From the NCBI RefSeq assembly GCF_039544165.1, contig NZ_BAABLD010000007.1:124001-188000 (forward strand): a stretch of DNA of 64,000 bases, in the 5' to 3' direction. Source of the DNA: Viridibacterium curvum (GTDB taxonomy: Bacteria; Pseudomonadota; Gammaproteobacteria; Burkholderiales; Rhodocyclaceae). The translations under genes and the position numbers were made by a program. This document shows positions 54,852 through 64,000 of the stretch, piece after piece (positions within the stretch are counted from its first letter, which is position 1; each line of letters begins with the position of its first letter). Below the pieces are notes generated by a model that worked only from the letters and a program-made list of their open reading frames with translations, searched no databases and was not told where the DNA came from.

Positions 54852-56963
54852 TCATTGCGCGAACAACTTGATCTGCGCACCCGCTGCGGCCAGCAACACG
54901 ACACTGTGCGCAGCGAGCGGGAAAGGGACTTCGCCTTGTTCGTACCAGCTCACTTCGCCGCGTGGGTGGCTGCTGTCGAGCCAGGCTTGCCACACGCCAG
55001 CGGGCAGCATGAAGGGGCGGTCTTCGTGACTGCCGTTGATGAGCAGCAGCAGCGGGGCGCCAGCACGGCCGGGCTTGCCGATGAGGCAGCCCAGCACGCG
55101 CTCGCTGCCGTCGCGCCAGGCCTGCCCATGCACGATGTCGCCGTTGCTGTTGAGCCAGATGAGGTCGTGCAGGCCCAGCGGATCGGTGAGCCCGCTGTAC
55201 CACTCGCTGTCGAAGAGCAGGGCCTGACGGCGCAGTTCGAGCACCCGCGTGGTGAAGGCGATAAGGTCTTCGTCGGCGCGCGACCAGTCGATCCAGGTGA
55301 TGGCGTTGTCCTGGCAATAGGGGTTGTTGTTGCCTTGCTGGCTGTGACCCAGCTCGTCGCCAGCGGCCAGCATGGGAACGCCCTGCGAGAACAGCGTGGT
55401 GGCCAGCAGGGCGCGTTGCAGGCGGCCGCGCAGGCGCAGGATGGCGGGATCTTGCGTAGGGCCTTCGATGCCGCAGTTGTTGCTGAGGTTGTGACCGTGG
55501 CCGTCGCGGTTGTGCTCGCCGTTGGCTTCGTTATGGCGGTCGTTGTAGCTCACCAGGTCGCGCAGGGTGAAGCCGTCGTGCGAGATGACGTAATTGATCG
55601 ACGAAACAGGTTCGCGGCGACGTGACTGGAACAGATCGCTTGAGCCGCACAGGCGCATGGCGAGGTCGCCGCGTGTGCCTTGCTCACGCAGCCAGTAGCC
55701 GCGAATGGCGTCGCGGAAGTGGTCGTTCCACTCGCACCAGCCACGCGGAAAGTTGCCGACCTGGTAGCCGCCGGGGCCGACGTCCCAGGGCTCGGCAATC
55801 ATCTTGACGCGCGACAGCACGGGGTCTTGCGCAATGGCGGTGAAGAAGGCGCTGCGGTTGTCGAAGCCGGTATCGGTGCGGCCGAGGATGGGCGCGAGAT
55901 CGAAGCGGAAGCCGTCGACGTGCATCGCTTCGACCCAATAGCGCAGGCTGTCGAGCACCAGGCGCAGCATCGCCGGCTGGCGGATGTCCATGGTGTTGCC
56001 GCAGCCGGTGTCGTTGATGAAGTGACGCTTGTTCTCGCTGCCGAGGCGGTAGTAGCTGGCGTTGTCGAGGCCGCGGAAGCTGATGCAGGGGCCGCTGGCG
56101 TCGCCTTCACCGGTGTGGTTGTAGACCACGTCCAGCAGCACTTCGATGCCGGCGGCGTGCAACTGGCGCACCATGTATCGGAATTCGTCGCGCACCGACA
56201 TGCCGTCGCAGCCCGATGCGTAGCGCGGGTCGGGGCTGAAGAAGTTGATGCTGTTGTAACCCCAGTAATTGACGAGGCCCATCTGCACGAGACGCTGTTC
56301 GTCGACGTGGTAATGCACCGGCAGCACCGACAGTGCCGTGACCCCCAAACGCTTGAGATGGGCCACCGAGGCCTTGTGTGCGAGACCGGCGTAGCTGCCA
56401 CGCAAGGCCTCTGGAATTGCCGGGTTGCGCTGCGAGAAGCCTTTGACATGCACTTCGTAGATGACGGTGTCGGCCAGCGGGGTGTATGGGTGTTCGTCAC
56501 CCGCCCAGTCAAAGTCGTCGCAGGGCGTGACACGCGCTTTCAGCGCAACGGCGGCGTTGTTGAGAGTGGAAGGTTGCAGATCCTGCCGGTTGCCCTGGCC
56601 TTTGTCGCAGGCGAACTGTTCGTCGCGCCATTCGAACTTGCCGACGATGTCGCGCGCGTAGGGGTCGAGCAGGACCTTGTGCGGGTTGAAGTAATGGCCG
56701 TCCTGCGGCGCCCAGGGACCATAGGCACGGAAGCCGTAGACCGTGCCGGGCACGGCTTCGGGCAGGTAGCCATGGAAGATGTCGTCAGTGCGCCCGATGA
56801 GGGGAAGGCGCGAGACTTCCTGTGTGCCGGTGGTGTCGAACAGACAGAGCTCGATGCGTGTGGCGTTGGCGGAGTAGACGGCGAAGTTGACGCCGCCGCC
56901 GTCGGGCGTGCTGCCGAGGGGCCAGGGGCGGCCGGGGAGGAGGGTGGCGCTGCGGGTGTTCAT
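54852..56963 (-). CDS. glgX: Glycogen debranching enzyme GlgX
   Basis: GH13 isoamylase-type enzyme (703 aa) that removes the short branches left by glycogen phosphorylase. An N-terminal carbohydrate-binding segment (about 10-110) precedes the catalytic barrel with VIYEVHVKGFS, LLDVVYNHTGEG, the nucleophile D355 in DGFRFDLAPIL, and a typical C-terminal GDELGHSQQGNNNPYCQDN motif. The start at 56963 is chosen, although an in-frame start at 57140 exists: the extra 59 residues are translated palindromic repeat. Cytoplasmic. It lies between malQ and glgB. Confidence 0.97.
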   Translation of the reverse strand: MNTRSATLLPGRPWPLGSTPDGGGVNFAVYSANATRIELCLFDTTGTQEVSRLPLIGRTDDIFHGYLPEAVPGTVYGFRAYGPWAPQDGHYFNPHKVLLDPYARDIVGKFEWRDEQFACDKGQGNRQDLQPSTLNNAAVALKARVTPCDDFDWAGDEHPYTPLADTVIYEVHVKGFSQRNPAIPEALRGSYAGLAHKASVAHLKRLGVTALSVLPVHYHVDEQRLVQMGLVNYWGYNSINFFSPDPRYASGCDGMSVRDEFRYMVRQLHAAGIEVLLDVVYNHTGEGDASGPCISFRGLDNASYYRLGSENKRHFINDTGCGNTMDIRQPAMLRLVLDSLRYWVEAMHVDGFRFDLAPILGRTDTGFDNRSAFFTAIAQDPVLSRVKMIAEPWDVGPGGYQVGNFPRGWCEWNDHFRDAIRGYWLREQGTRGDLAMRLCGSSDLFQSRRREPVSSINYVISHDGFTLRDLVSYNDRHNEANGEHNRDGHGHNLSNNCGIEGPTQDPAILRLRGRLQRALLATTLFSQGVPMLAAGDELGHSQQGNNNPYCQDNAITWIDWSRADEDLIAFTTRVLELRRQALLFDSEWYSGLTDPLGLHDLIWLNSNGDIVHGQAWRDGSERVLGCLIGKPGRAGAPLLLLINGSHEDRPFMLPAGVWQAWLDSSHPRGEVSWYEQGEVPFPLAAHSVVLLAAAGAQIKLFAQ

Positions 56964-57000
56964 TGTTGTTGTGTGTGGTGCTACTTGTTGCGGGTGTCTT

Positions 57001-57113
57001 GCCCTCTCCCGGCCTGACGGCCACCCTCTCCCGCAAGCGGGAGAGGGGTACGCGATCCCCTCTCCCAAGCTTGGGAGAGGGTGGCCCGCAAGGGCCGGGA
57101 GAGGGGGCCTTGC
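57001..57113. repeat. Multiple CTCTCCC-type palindromes between glgX and glgB
   Basis: Three or more overlapping hairpins: CCCTCTCCCG...CGGGAGAGGG-type arms, CTCTCCCAAGCTTGGGAGAG (perfect), and GGCCCGCAAGGGCC. It fills the space between the glgX start and the glgB stop. It belongs to the same general class as the repeats at 9259 and in vgrG. Confidence 0.85.
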
Positions 57114-57123
57114 TCTAGTAACC

Positions 57124-59355
57124 TCACCCCTGCCACTCAAACATCACCGTCGCCAGCGGCGGCACATTGACCACGATGGAGTGCGCCTTGCCACTCACGC
57201 CATTGTGCTCGGCATAGGTCGCCGAAAACGGCGTGCCGACGTTGCTGCCGCCGTAGTACGCCGAGTCGGTGTTGATGCGTTCGACGTAGCGACCGAGACG
57301 TGGCACGCCGATGCGCATGCCGTTGTGCGGGGTGGGGGTGAAGTTGCAGACCACGACGACCATGCTGCCGTCGGCGCCGTGGCGGATGAAGCTGGCAATC
57401 GAGTTCTCGGCATTCGAATGCTCGATCCACTCGAAGCCATTGCCGTCGAAATCGCGCTGGTGCAGGGCCGGGTGGCGCATGAAGTGGTTGAGGTCACGCA
57501 CGAGGCGTTGAACGCCACGATGCATGTCGGCTTCCGGCCCGTGTTCAAGCAGGTGCCAGTCGAGGCTGCGGTCGGCATTCCATTCATCGTTCTGCGCAAA
57601 CTCGCAGCCCATGAACAGCAGCTTCTTGCCGGGGTGGCCCCACATGAAGCCGTAGTAGGCGCGCAGGTTGGCAAATTGCTGCCAGCGGTCGCCGGGCATC
57701 TTCTTGAGCATCGAGCCCTTGCCGTGCACCACTTCGTCGTGCGAGATCGGCAGCACGAAATGTTCGCTGAAGGCGTACATGAGGCCGAAGGACAATTCGT
57801 TGTGGTGGTACTTGCGGTGGATGGGGTCGCGCGCCATGTAGCGCAGCGTGTCGTTCATCCAGCCCATGTTCCACTTGTAGTGGAAGCCGAGCCCCCCGTC
57901 GAAGGTGGGGCGCGACACGGCGGGGTAGGAGGTTGATTCTTCGGCTGCCGTGATGGCTTGCGGGCGCTCCGCGCCGACCACTTCGTTCATGCGCTTGAGG
58001 AAGGCAATCGCTTCGAGGTTCTCACGCCCGCCATACTGGTTCGGCACCCATTCACCGTCCTTGCGCGAGTAGTCGCGGTAGAGCATCGAAGCCACGGCGT
58101 CGACGCGCAGGCCGTCAACGCCATAACGCTCCAGCCAGTACAGCGCGTTGCCGACGAGGAAGTTACGCACTTCGGTGCGGCCGAAGTTGTAGATCAGCGT
58201 GTTCCAGTCCTGGTGGAAACCTTCGCGCGGATCGGCGTATTCGTAGAGATGCGTACCGTCGAAATTGGCGAGGCCGTGCGCATCGGTGGGGAAGTGTGCG
58301 GGCACCCAGTCGAGGATCAGTCCCAGGCCGGCGATGTGGCAGCGTTCGACAAAGCGCGTGAAGCCGGCCGGGTCGCCAAAGCGCGCGGTGGGCGCGAAGA
58401 GACCGATGGTCTGGTAGCCCCAGGAGCCGTCAAAGGGATGCTCGCTGACCGGCAGCAGTTCGATGTGGGTGAAGCCCATGTCCTGCGCGTAGGGAATCAG
58501 GCTCTCAGCGAGTTCGTCCCAGTTCAGCCACTCGTGGCCGTTCTTGCGGCGCCAGGAGCCGAGGTGGACTTCGTAGATACTCACCGGTGCGTCGTGCGCA
58601 TTGGCGCGGCGGCGTTCTTCGGTGGCGGGCACGTAATCGGGCAGGTGCGAGACCACGCTCGCGGTCGAAGGCCGCAACTCGCTCTGCAGCGCGTACGGAT
58701 CGGCCTTCAGCGGCAGCACATGGCCATTGGCGGCGCGGACTTCGAACTTGTAGCGCGCGCCTTCGGGCACTTCGGGCAGGAACAGTTCCCACACGCCACA
58801 TTCGCGCCGCAGTCGCATGGGGTGACGACGGTTGTCCCAGAAATTGAAGTCGCCGAGCACCGCCACGCGCGAAGCGTTGGGCGCCCATACGGCAAAGCTG
58901 GTGCCGATCACCCCGTCGAGCTCGCGCACACGCGCACCGAGGATTTCGTAGGGCCGCAGGTGAGTGCCCTCTGCGAGCCACCAGACGTCCTTCTCGCCCA
59001 GCACGGGCGGGAAGCGGTAGGGGTCTTCGATGATGGCCTGCTGACCATCGTGCCAGGTGACGCGCAGGCGGTAGTGGAAGCGATCGGTGGCCTTCAGCGG
59101 GCCTTCGAAGAAACCGGCTTCGTGTCGCTTGCCGAGCTTGCCGCGCAGGCGCTTGTCGGTACCGTTGATGACCTCGACGCTTTGCGCACCGGGCAGGAAG
59201 CAGCGCACCCATAAAGCGCCATCTGCGGCAGTGTGCATGCCCAGGGCGTGGAAGGGGTCGCCGTGGCGGGCTTCGAGAATCTGATTCAGTTCGTCATTGG
59301 AGAGCATGCCGCACGGTAACTCAGATACGGTTGCGAAGTCATTGGGCTTGCTCAT
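57124..59355 (-). CDS. glgB: 1,4-alpha-glucan branching enzyme GlgB
   Basis: Makes the alpha-1,6 branches of glycogen. 743 residues, a full-length form with two N-terminal carbohydrate-binding modules (about 30-120 and 125-225, the second with FAVWAPNASRVAVLGDFN). The GH13 catalytic barrel has nucleophile D419 (GLRVDAVASML), acid/base E472 (ITAAEEST), and ISHDEVVHGKGSM. The spacing of 53 residues between D and E matches the E. coli enzyme. The start at 59355 is chosen; a longer in-frame start at 59547 lies in repeat sequence. Confidence 0.97.
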   Translation of the reverse strand: MSKPNDFATVSELPCGMLSNDELNQILEARHGDPFHALGMHTAADGALWVRCFLPGAQSVEVINGTDKRLRGKLGKRHEAGFFEGPLKATDRFHYRLRVTWHDGQQAIIEDPYRFPPVLGEKDVWWLAEGTHLRPYEILGARVRELDGVIGTSFAVWAPNASRVAVLGDFNFWDNRRHPMRLRRECGVWELFLPEVPEGARYKFEVRAANGHVLPLKADPYALQSELRPSTASVVSHLPDYVPATEERRRANAHDAPVSIYEVHLGSWRRKNGHEWLNWDELAESLIPYAQDMGFTHIELLPVSEHPFDGSWGYQTIGLFAPTARFGDPAGFTRFVERCHIAGLGLILDWVPAHFPTDAHGLANFDGTHLYEYADPREGFHQDWNTLIYNFGRTEVRNFLVGNALYWLERYGVDGLRVDAVASMLYRDYSRKDGEWVPNQYGGRENLEAIAFLKRMNEVVGAERPQAITAAEESTSYPAVSRPTFDGGLGFHYKWNMGWMNDTLRYMARDPIHRKYHHNELSFGLMYAFSEHFVLPISHDEVVHGKGSMLKKMPGDRWQQFANLRAYYGFMWGHPGKKLLFMGCEFAQNDEWNADRSLDWHLLEHGPEADMHRGVQRLVRDLNHFMRHPALHQRDFDGNGFEWIEHSNAENSIASFIRHGADGSMVVVVCNFTPTPHNGMRIGVPRLGRYVERINTDSAYYGGSNVGTPFSATYAEHNGVSGKAHSIVVNVPPLATVMFEWQG

Positions 59356-59382
59356 GAGGGAGCCGTCTCTGTTGTGCGATTT

Positions 59383-59600
59383 CCCCTCTCCCGGCCCTGA
59401 CGGGCCACCCTCTCCCCGGGGAAAGGGAATGGCAGGCTGTCGTGGTCGAGGAGATGCATATCGCGTATCGGTAGCAGTTTCCTCCCCTTGAGGGGGCGAG
59501 GAGGGGTTTCGGGCGGCTTGCCGCCCGCTTGCGCAGCCGGCTGGCAATGCAGTGCCAGCCGTGGTCCGCGAAGCGGGTGGCCGTCAGGCCGGGAGAGGTG
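59383..59600. repeat. Mixed palindromic repeats between glgB and glgP
   Basis: This 270-bp gap is largely repeat: CCCTCTCCCGGCCCTGACGG (59384 on) with its reverse partner GCCGTCAGGCCGGGAGAGG at 59580-59598, the C-rich unit CCTCCCCTTGAGGGG near 59481, and GGGCGGC/GCCGCCC hairpins around 59511-59527. It has units in common with 57001-57113 and with the vgrG element at 30238. No gene is seen in it. Confidence 0.75.
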
Positions 59601-59625
59601 AGATGCTACGTATCAGGGGTGCCTC

Positions 59626-62052
59626 TCAGCGGGAGACCGGAATCCCCCATATCTCATCGGCGTACTGCGCGATGGTGCGGTCAGACGAGAACACGCCCAT
59701 GTTGGCGACGTTGGTGATGGCCTTTTTGGCCCACTCGTCCGGCTGCAGGAACAGGGTGTCCACCTTGTCGTGCGCCTCGATGTAGGACTGGTAGTCGGCC
59801 AGCAGCATGTAGTGGTCGCCGCCCCACAGCAAGGAATCGATGAGGGGGCGGTAACGACCCGGCTCGCTGGGCGAGAACTGGCCGCCAGAGATCGCGTCAA
59901 GCACGGCCTTGAGGCTGGGGTTGCTCTCGTAGTAGCGCATCGGTTGATAGCCGCCGCGCTTGAGTGCCTGCACTTCGGGCGTGCGCAGGCCAAAGATGAA
60001 GATGTTGTCGTCGCCGACGTTCTCGCGGATCTCGATGTTGGCGCCGTCGTCGGTGCCGATGGTCAGCGCGCCGTTGAGGGCCAGCTTCATGTTGCCGGTG
60101 CCCGAGGCTTCGGTGCCGGCGGTCGACACCTGCTCGGAGAGGTCGGCGCCGGGCATGATGACTTCGGCCACCGAGACACTGTAGTTGGGGATGAAGACCA
60201 GCTTTAGCTTGTCGCCGATGCGCGGGTCGTTGTTGATGACGGCGCCGATGTCGTGGATGAGGCGAATGATGGACTTGGCCGTGACGTAGCTCGATGCGGC
60301 CTTGCCGGCGAAGATGGTGACGCGCGGCACCCATTCGGCATGCGGGTTGGCGAGGATGGCCTGGTAACGGCGCACGACCTGCAGCACGTTGAGCAGCTGG
60401 CGCTTGTATTCGTGAATGCGTTTGACCTGCACGTCGAACAGGCTCGCCGGGTTGACCTTGACGCCCGTGGTCTTCTCGATGAGCGCGGCGAGGCGCGCCT
60501 TGTTCTCGCGCTTTACGGCGGTGAACGACGCGCGGAAGGCGGCATCTTCACGCAGCGGTTCGATCTTCTTGAGCTCGTCGAGATTGATGCGCCAGCCACT
60601 GCCGATGTGCTTGTCGAGCAGGTTTGCGAGGCCGGGGTTGGCGGTGGATAGCCAGCGGCGCGGCGTCACGCCATTGGTCATGTTGGTGAAGCGGTCGGGC
60701 CACAGCGCGGCGAAGTCCGAGAAGATGGTTTCGACCAGCAGGTTGGAGTGCAGGGCCGAGACGCCATTGACCTTGTGGCTGCCGACGATGGACAGGTTGG
60801 CCATGCGCACGCGACGCTCGCCGGCCTCGTCGATGAGCGAGAGACGCGACAGGAAGCCGGGATCGCCCGGGCGGAACTTCTCGGCTTCGGCGAGGAACTC
60901 GGCATTGATGCGGAAGATGATCTCCAGGTGGCGCGGCAGCACATGCTGCATCAGGCCGACGGGCCAGGTTTCCAGCGCCTCGGGCATCAGCGTGTGGTTG
61001 GTGTAGGAGAAAGTCTGCTTGCACAGCGCCCAGGCCTTGGCCCAGGGCAGGCCGTGCTCGTCGCACAGCACACGCATGAGCTCGGCGACCGAGATCGCAG
61101 GGTGCGTATCGTTGAGGTGAATGACCACCTTGTCCGACAGGTTGTCCAGCGTGCCGTGCTCGGCCAGGTGGCGCTGGATGATGTCGTAGATCGAGGCGGC
61201 TACGAAGAAGTACTCCTGGCGCAGGCGCAGCTCGCGACCGGCCGGCGTGCTGTCATTGGGGTAGAGCACCCAGCTGATGTTCTCGAACTCGTTCTTCACA
61301 GCCGCTGCACGACCGTAGTCGCCGGTGTTGAAGGCGGCGAGGTCGAGGTGGGCCGGTGCGACGGCTTTCCAGAGCCGCAGTGTGCTGACCTTCTTGGTAC
61401 CGTGGCCGGGGATCACCATGTCATAAGCCTTGGCGACCACTTCGCCGGCCGGGCGCCACACGGCTTTCTCGCCGACATGCTCGACCCAGCCACCGAAGCG
61501 CACCGAGGTGCTGATGTCGGGGCGCGGGAACTCCCAAGGCGTGCCGTCGGCCAGCCAGGGGTCGGGGTATTCGATCTGACAGCCGCCCATGATGTCCTGC
61601 GCGAACATGCCGTACTCGTAGCGGATGCCGTAGCCGAACGAGGGCAGACCCAGCGTAGCCATGGAGTCGAGGAAACAGGCGGCGAGGCGGCCAAGACCGC
61701 CGTTGCCGAGCGCGGCATCGGGCTCGCGATCTGTGATCTGCTCCAGCTTGTGTGCGTGTTCGGAGACGCCCGCTGCCGCGGCATCGGTGATGCCCAGCGC
61801 GGCCAGCGCGTTGGACATGCTGCGGCCGATGAGGAACTCCATCGACAGGTAATAGACGCGGCGTGCCTTGTCGGCCCGGTTGGCTTTCTGGGTTTCGACC
61901 CAGCGTTCGGCGAGTTGCTCGCGTGCCACGAGGGCTACCGCCTGCATCAGATCAGTGCTGCTCGCTTCGTTAGCAGGCACGCCCACGGTTTTCAACAGGT
62001 GCTCGTCGATTGCTGCACCAAGCTTGGGAAGTGTCGAGGTTTCCTGGCTCAC
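59626..62052 (-). CDS. glgP: Glycogen phosphorylase
   Basis: Releases glucose-1-phosphate from glycogen chain ends, using pyridoxal phosphate. 808 residues, complete. Visible are RRVYYLSMEFLIGR, GNGGLGRLAACFLDS, and the PLP site EASGTGNMKLALNG with K656. The start codon is GTG (62050-62052), 8 bp after an AAGGAG-containing leader; no nearby in-frame ATG gives a better N-terminus. First gene of the minus-strand glycogen operon, divergent from glgC. Confidence 0.97.
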   Translation of the reverse strand: MSQETSTLPKLGAAIDEHLLKTVGVPANEASSTDLMQAVALVAREQLAERWVETQKANRADKARRVYYLSMEFLIGRSMSNALAALGITDAAAAGVSEHAHKLEQITDREPDAALGNGGLGRLAACFLDSMATLGLPSFGYGIRYEYGMFAQDIMGGCQIEYPDPWLADGTPWEFPRPDISTSVRFGGWVEHVGEKAVWRPAGEVVAKAYDMVIPGHGTKKVSTLRLWKAVAPAHLDLAAFNTGDYGRAAAVKNEFENISWVLYPNDSTPAGRELRLRQEYFFVAASIYDIIQRHLAEHGTLDNLSDKVVIHLNDTHPAISVAELMRVLCDEHGLPWAKAWALCKQTFSYTNHTLMPEALETWPVGLMQHVLPRHLEIIFRINAEFLAEAEKFRPGDPGFLSRLSLIDEAGERRVRMANLSIVGSHKVNGVSALHSNLLVETIFSDFAALWPDRFTNMTNGVTPRRWLSTANPGLANLLDKHIGSGWRINLDELKKIEPLREDAAFRASFTAVKRENKARLAALIEKTTGVKVNPASLFDVQVKRIHEYKRQLLNVLQVVRRYQAILANPHAEWVPRVTIFAGKAASSYVTAKSIIRLIHDIGAVINNDPRIGDKLKLVFIPNYSVSVAEVIMPGADLSEQVSTAGTEASGTGNMKLALNGALTIGTDDGANIEIRENVGDDNIFIFGLRTPEVQALKRGGYQPMRYYESNPSLKAVLDAISGGQFSPSEPGRYRPLIDSLLWGGDHYMLLADYQSYIEAHDKVDTLFLQPDEWAKKAITNVANMGVFSSDRTIAQYADEIWGIPVSR

Positions 62053-62357
62053 CTTTGGGGCTCCTTGTCGTCAAGTTCTTGTGCTTCCGCTGCTGCGGCA
62101 GATTCCGGGCACGCTGTGCGCTGTATCCGCTTACGGCACTCCTGCATCCTGCGCGCATTGTGCCGTGACAGCGGACCTTCTACATGCAAGGAGCGGGCCG
62201 TGTGCCGCTTGAGGGCATCTCCGCACTGCCGTGCGCCGTCTTGTCACATAAAATCAGGTCGTCTGCACTGCCATAGAGCGTAAGCGATCCCTGTCTGGCA
62301 CACTAACTGCTGAAGAGGGCAGGCAATTCCGACTCTTATTCCAGAGGATGACAAAAA
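62053..62357. other. Divergent regulatory gap between glgP and glgC
   Basis: 305 bp without a gene, which must hold the promoters of both glycogen operons. TTGTCACATAAAAT (62241-62254) contains promoter-like hexamers. I cannot choose between strands or find a convincing pair with correct spacing. A GAGG ribosome site lies upstream of glgC. Confidence 0.4.
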
Positions 62358-63626
62358 ATGGCTCAAATCGATCTGGCGAATAGCCTGGATCTTCCCAAGC
62401 GTACGGTTGCTCTCGTCCTCGCGGGCGGGCGCGGCAGCCGGCTCAAGAACCTGACGGACCGTCGAGCCAAACCCGCTGTCTATTTCGGCGGCAAATTCCG
62501 CATCATTGATTTCGCGCTGTCCAACTGCCTCAACTCCGGCATCCGCCGTATCGGCGTCATCACGCAGTACAAGTCGCACAGCCTGCTGCGCCACCTCCAG
62601 CGCGGCTGGGCGATCCTCAAGCCGGAGATGAACGAGTTCATCGACCTGCTGCCCGCGCAGCAGCGTACCGATGAGGAGAGCTGGTACCGCGGCACGGCTG
62701 ATGCCGTCTACCAGAACCAGGACATCATCGCGAGCTACCGCGCCGACTACGTGCTGGTGCTGGCCGGTGACCACATCTACAAGCAGAACTACGCGCTGAT
62801 GATTGCTGACCATGTGGCCAAGGGCCGCGAATGCACGGTGGGCTGCATTGCCGTGCCGCGCAGTGAGGCGAGCGCCTTCGGCGTGATGGCAGTGGATGAG
62901 AAGAACAACATCACCGACTTTGTCGAGAAGCCCGCCGACCCGCCCGCCATGCCGGACAACCCCGACATGTCGCTCGCCTCGATGGGTATCTACGTGTTCA
63001 ACGCCCGCTATCTCTACAAGGAGCTGGAGCGCGATCTCGCCGATCCGAATTCCAGTCATGACTTCGGCAAGGACATCATTCCGCGCGCGGTCAAGAACGC
63101 ACAGGCGGCGGCGCACCCGTTCTCGCTGAGCTGCGTGCGCAACCGTTCCAGCGAAGAGCCCTACTGGCGCGATGTGGGTACCATCGATGCCTATTGGGAC
63201 GCCAACATCGACCTGACGGCGACCGTGCCGCATCTCGATCTGTACGACACGCGCTGGCCGATCTGGACTTACCAGGCCCAGCTGCCGCCCGCCAAGTTCG
63301 TGCATAACGAGGCTGACCGTCGCGGCATGGCAATCGAATCCGTTGTGTCGGGCGGTTGCATCGTCTCGGGGCACGTCGAGCGCACTCTGCTGTTCAACAA
63401 TGTGCGTGTGCATTCGCATTCCCATGTCAGCTGGTCGGTGGTGCTGCCCGGCGTGCAGATCGGGCGCGGTGCGCGCGTGCATCGGGCAGTGATCGACCGT
63501 GATTGCGTCATCCCTGACGGCATGGTCATTGGCGAGGATGCCGAGCTCGACAGCAAGCGCTTCTACCGTTCAGAGAACGGCATCACCCTTGTGACGCGAG
63601 ACATGCTCGCAGCCCTGCAGACCTGA
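62358..63626 (+). CDS. glgC: Glucose-1-phosphate adenylyltransferase
   Basis: Makes ADP-glucose, the controlling step of bacterial glycogen synthesis. 422 residues. Motifs are VLAGGRGSRLKNLTDRRAKP (nucleotide and pyrophosphate binding), the substrate site VEKP, YRGTADAV, and a C-terminal left-handed beta-helix (CIVSGHVERTLLFNNV...) for allosteric control and tetramer contacts. It lies 305 bp from divergent glgP and 8 bp before glgA. Storage (plus strand) and breakdown (minus strand) thus share one control region. Confidence 0.98.
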   Translation: MAQIDLANSLDLPKRTVALVLAGGRGSRLKNLTDRRAKPAVYFGGKFRIIDFALSNCLNSGIRRIGVITQYKSHSLLRHLQRGWAILKPEMNEFIDLLPAQQRTDEESWYRGTADAVYQNQDIIASYRADYVLVLAGDHIYKQNYALMIADHVAKGRECTVGCIAVPRSEASAFGVMAVDEKNNITDFVEKPADPPAMPDNPDMSLASMGIYVFNARYLYKELERDLADPNSSHDFGKDIIPRAVKNAQAAAHPFSLSCVRNRSSEEPYWRDVGTIDAYWDANIDLTATVPHLDLYDTRWPIWTYQAQLPPAKFVHNEADRRGMAIESVVSGGCIVSGHVERTLLFNNVRVHSHSHVSWSVVLPGVQIGRGARVHRAVIDRDCVIPDGMVIGEDAELDSKRFYRSENGITLVTRDMLAALQT

Positions 63627-63634
63627 TTACAAGA

Positions 63635-64000
63635 ATGAAAATCCTGCATGTAGCGGCCGAGGTCTTCCCCCTGGTGAAGACCGGCGGCCTGGCGGATGTC
63701 GTGGGTGCCCTGCCGCAGGCACTGATTGGACAGGGCGCTGACGTGCGCCTGTTGTTGCCGGGCTTGCCGGCGATTCTCGATGCCGTGCTTTCACCCAAGG
63801 TGGTGTGCGAGATCGGCGCGGCGTTTGGTGCAGCCCGTGTGCGCCTGGTGCTGGCAACGATGCCGTACAGCAAGGTGCCGGTGTATGTCGTGGATGCGCC
63901 GTACCTTTATCGTCGTGGCGGTAGCCCCTACCAGGACAGCGACGGCAACGAATGGCCCGACAACACGCAGCGTTTCGCCCTGCTCGGCTGGGTCGCCGCC
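63635..64000 (+). CDS. glgA: Glycogen synthase (3' end cut by window edge)
   Basis: ADP-glucose-dependent GT5 glycogen synthase. The first 122 residues are in the window: MKILHVAAEVFPLVKTGGLADV contains the KTGG loop that binds ADP-glucose. The frame is open to the last base. It starts 8 bp after glgC and is clearly co-transcribed. Confidence 0.96.
   Translation, partial: MKILHVAAEVFPLVKTGGLADVVGALPQALIGQGADVRLLLPGLPAILDAVLSPKVVCEIGAAFGAARVRLVLATMPYSKVPVYVVDAPYLYRRGGSPYQDSDGNEWPDNTQRFALLGWVAA

Noticed and set aside
56964..57140. Longer glgX start through the repeat
   Set aside because: The added 59 residues are translated palindrome (for example PSLGEGIAYPSPACGRGW) and not part of the family's N-terminus.
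57001..59600. CRISPR-like array
   Set aside because: The repeats are palindromic, of mixed families and irregular spacing, and no cas gene is present.
60748..62283. 511-codon plus-strand open frame opposite glgP
   Set aside because: Antisense artefact over a conserved enzyme, with the same biased composition.

Overview
The window reads as a contiguous chromosomal piece of a high-GC betaproteobacterium. A Rhodocyclales-type organism is my best guess, because a divergent ppc / hemC-hemD-hemX-hemY block, glnE next to yhdP, folD-purE-purK, and a large glycogen cluster fit that group; this is inference from gene content, not from a search. No rRNA, tRNA, CRISPR array or transposase was found.

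Layout. 1-9.1 kb: housekeeping genes (glnE, cut by the left edge, then yhdP, a nitrilase-family amidase, a fatty acid desaturase and a sua5-type tRNA modification enzyme). 9.4-12.8 kb: a minus-strand folD-purE-purK-hydrolase operon. 13-15.9 kb: a methyl-accepting chemotaxis protein followed at once by a degenerate GGDEF/EAL protein. 16.1-42.3 kb: a long, entirely minus-strand type VI secretion (T6SS) block. It starts with tssA and continues, after a gap of about 430 bp, with an M15 peptidase, a PAAR tip protein, an unnamed membrane protein, tssM, tagF, an OmpA protein and an Ala/Pro-rich membrane protein. Two vgrG / phospholipase D / putative immunity cassettes follow. The T6SS sheath, baseplate, Hcp, ClpV, TssJ and TssL genes are not here and must lie elsewhere. 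42.5-49.6 kb: ppc facing a plus-strand hemC-hemD-hemX-hemY operon. 49.7-53.1 kb: a secreted serine protease with a lipoprotein, an RNase H-like protein, an EamA transporter and a DUF4124 protein. 53.2-64 kb: glycogen metabolism, with glgP-glgB-glgX-malQ on the minus strand and glgC-glgA (cut by the right edge) on the plus strand.

The most interesting part is 16-31.5 kb. The two vgrG genes share an almost identical core of about 1.8 kb but end in different, distantly related tails, each followed by its own phospholipase D toxin and a secreted candidate immunity protein. The second vgrG copy has lost about 614 bp and is frameshifted. Both vgrG genes carry, in frame, palindromic repeats of the kind that otherwise sit between genes in this window; the intact copy carries a third. 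The same general class of palindromes also marks every gene junction of the minus-strand glycogen operon.
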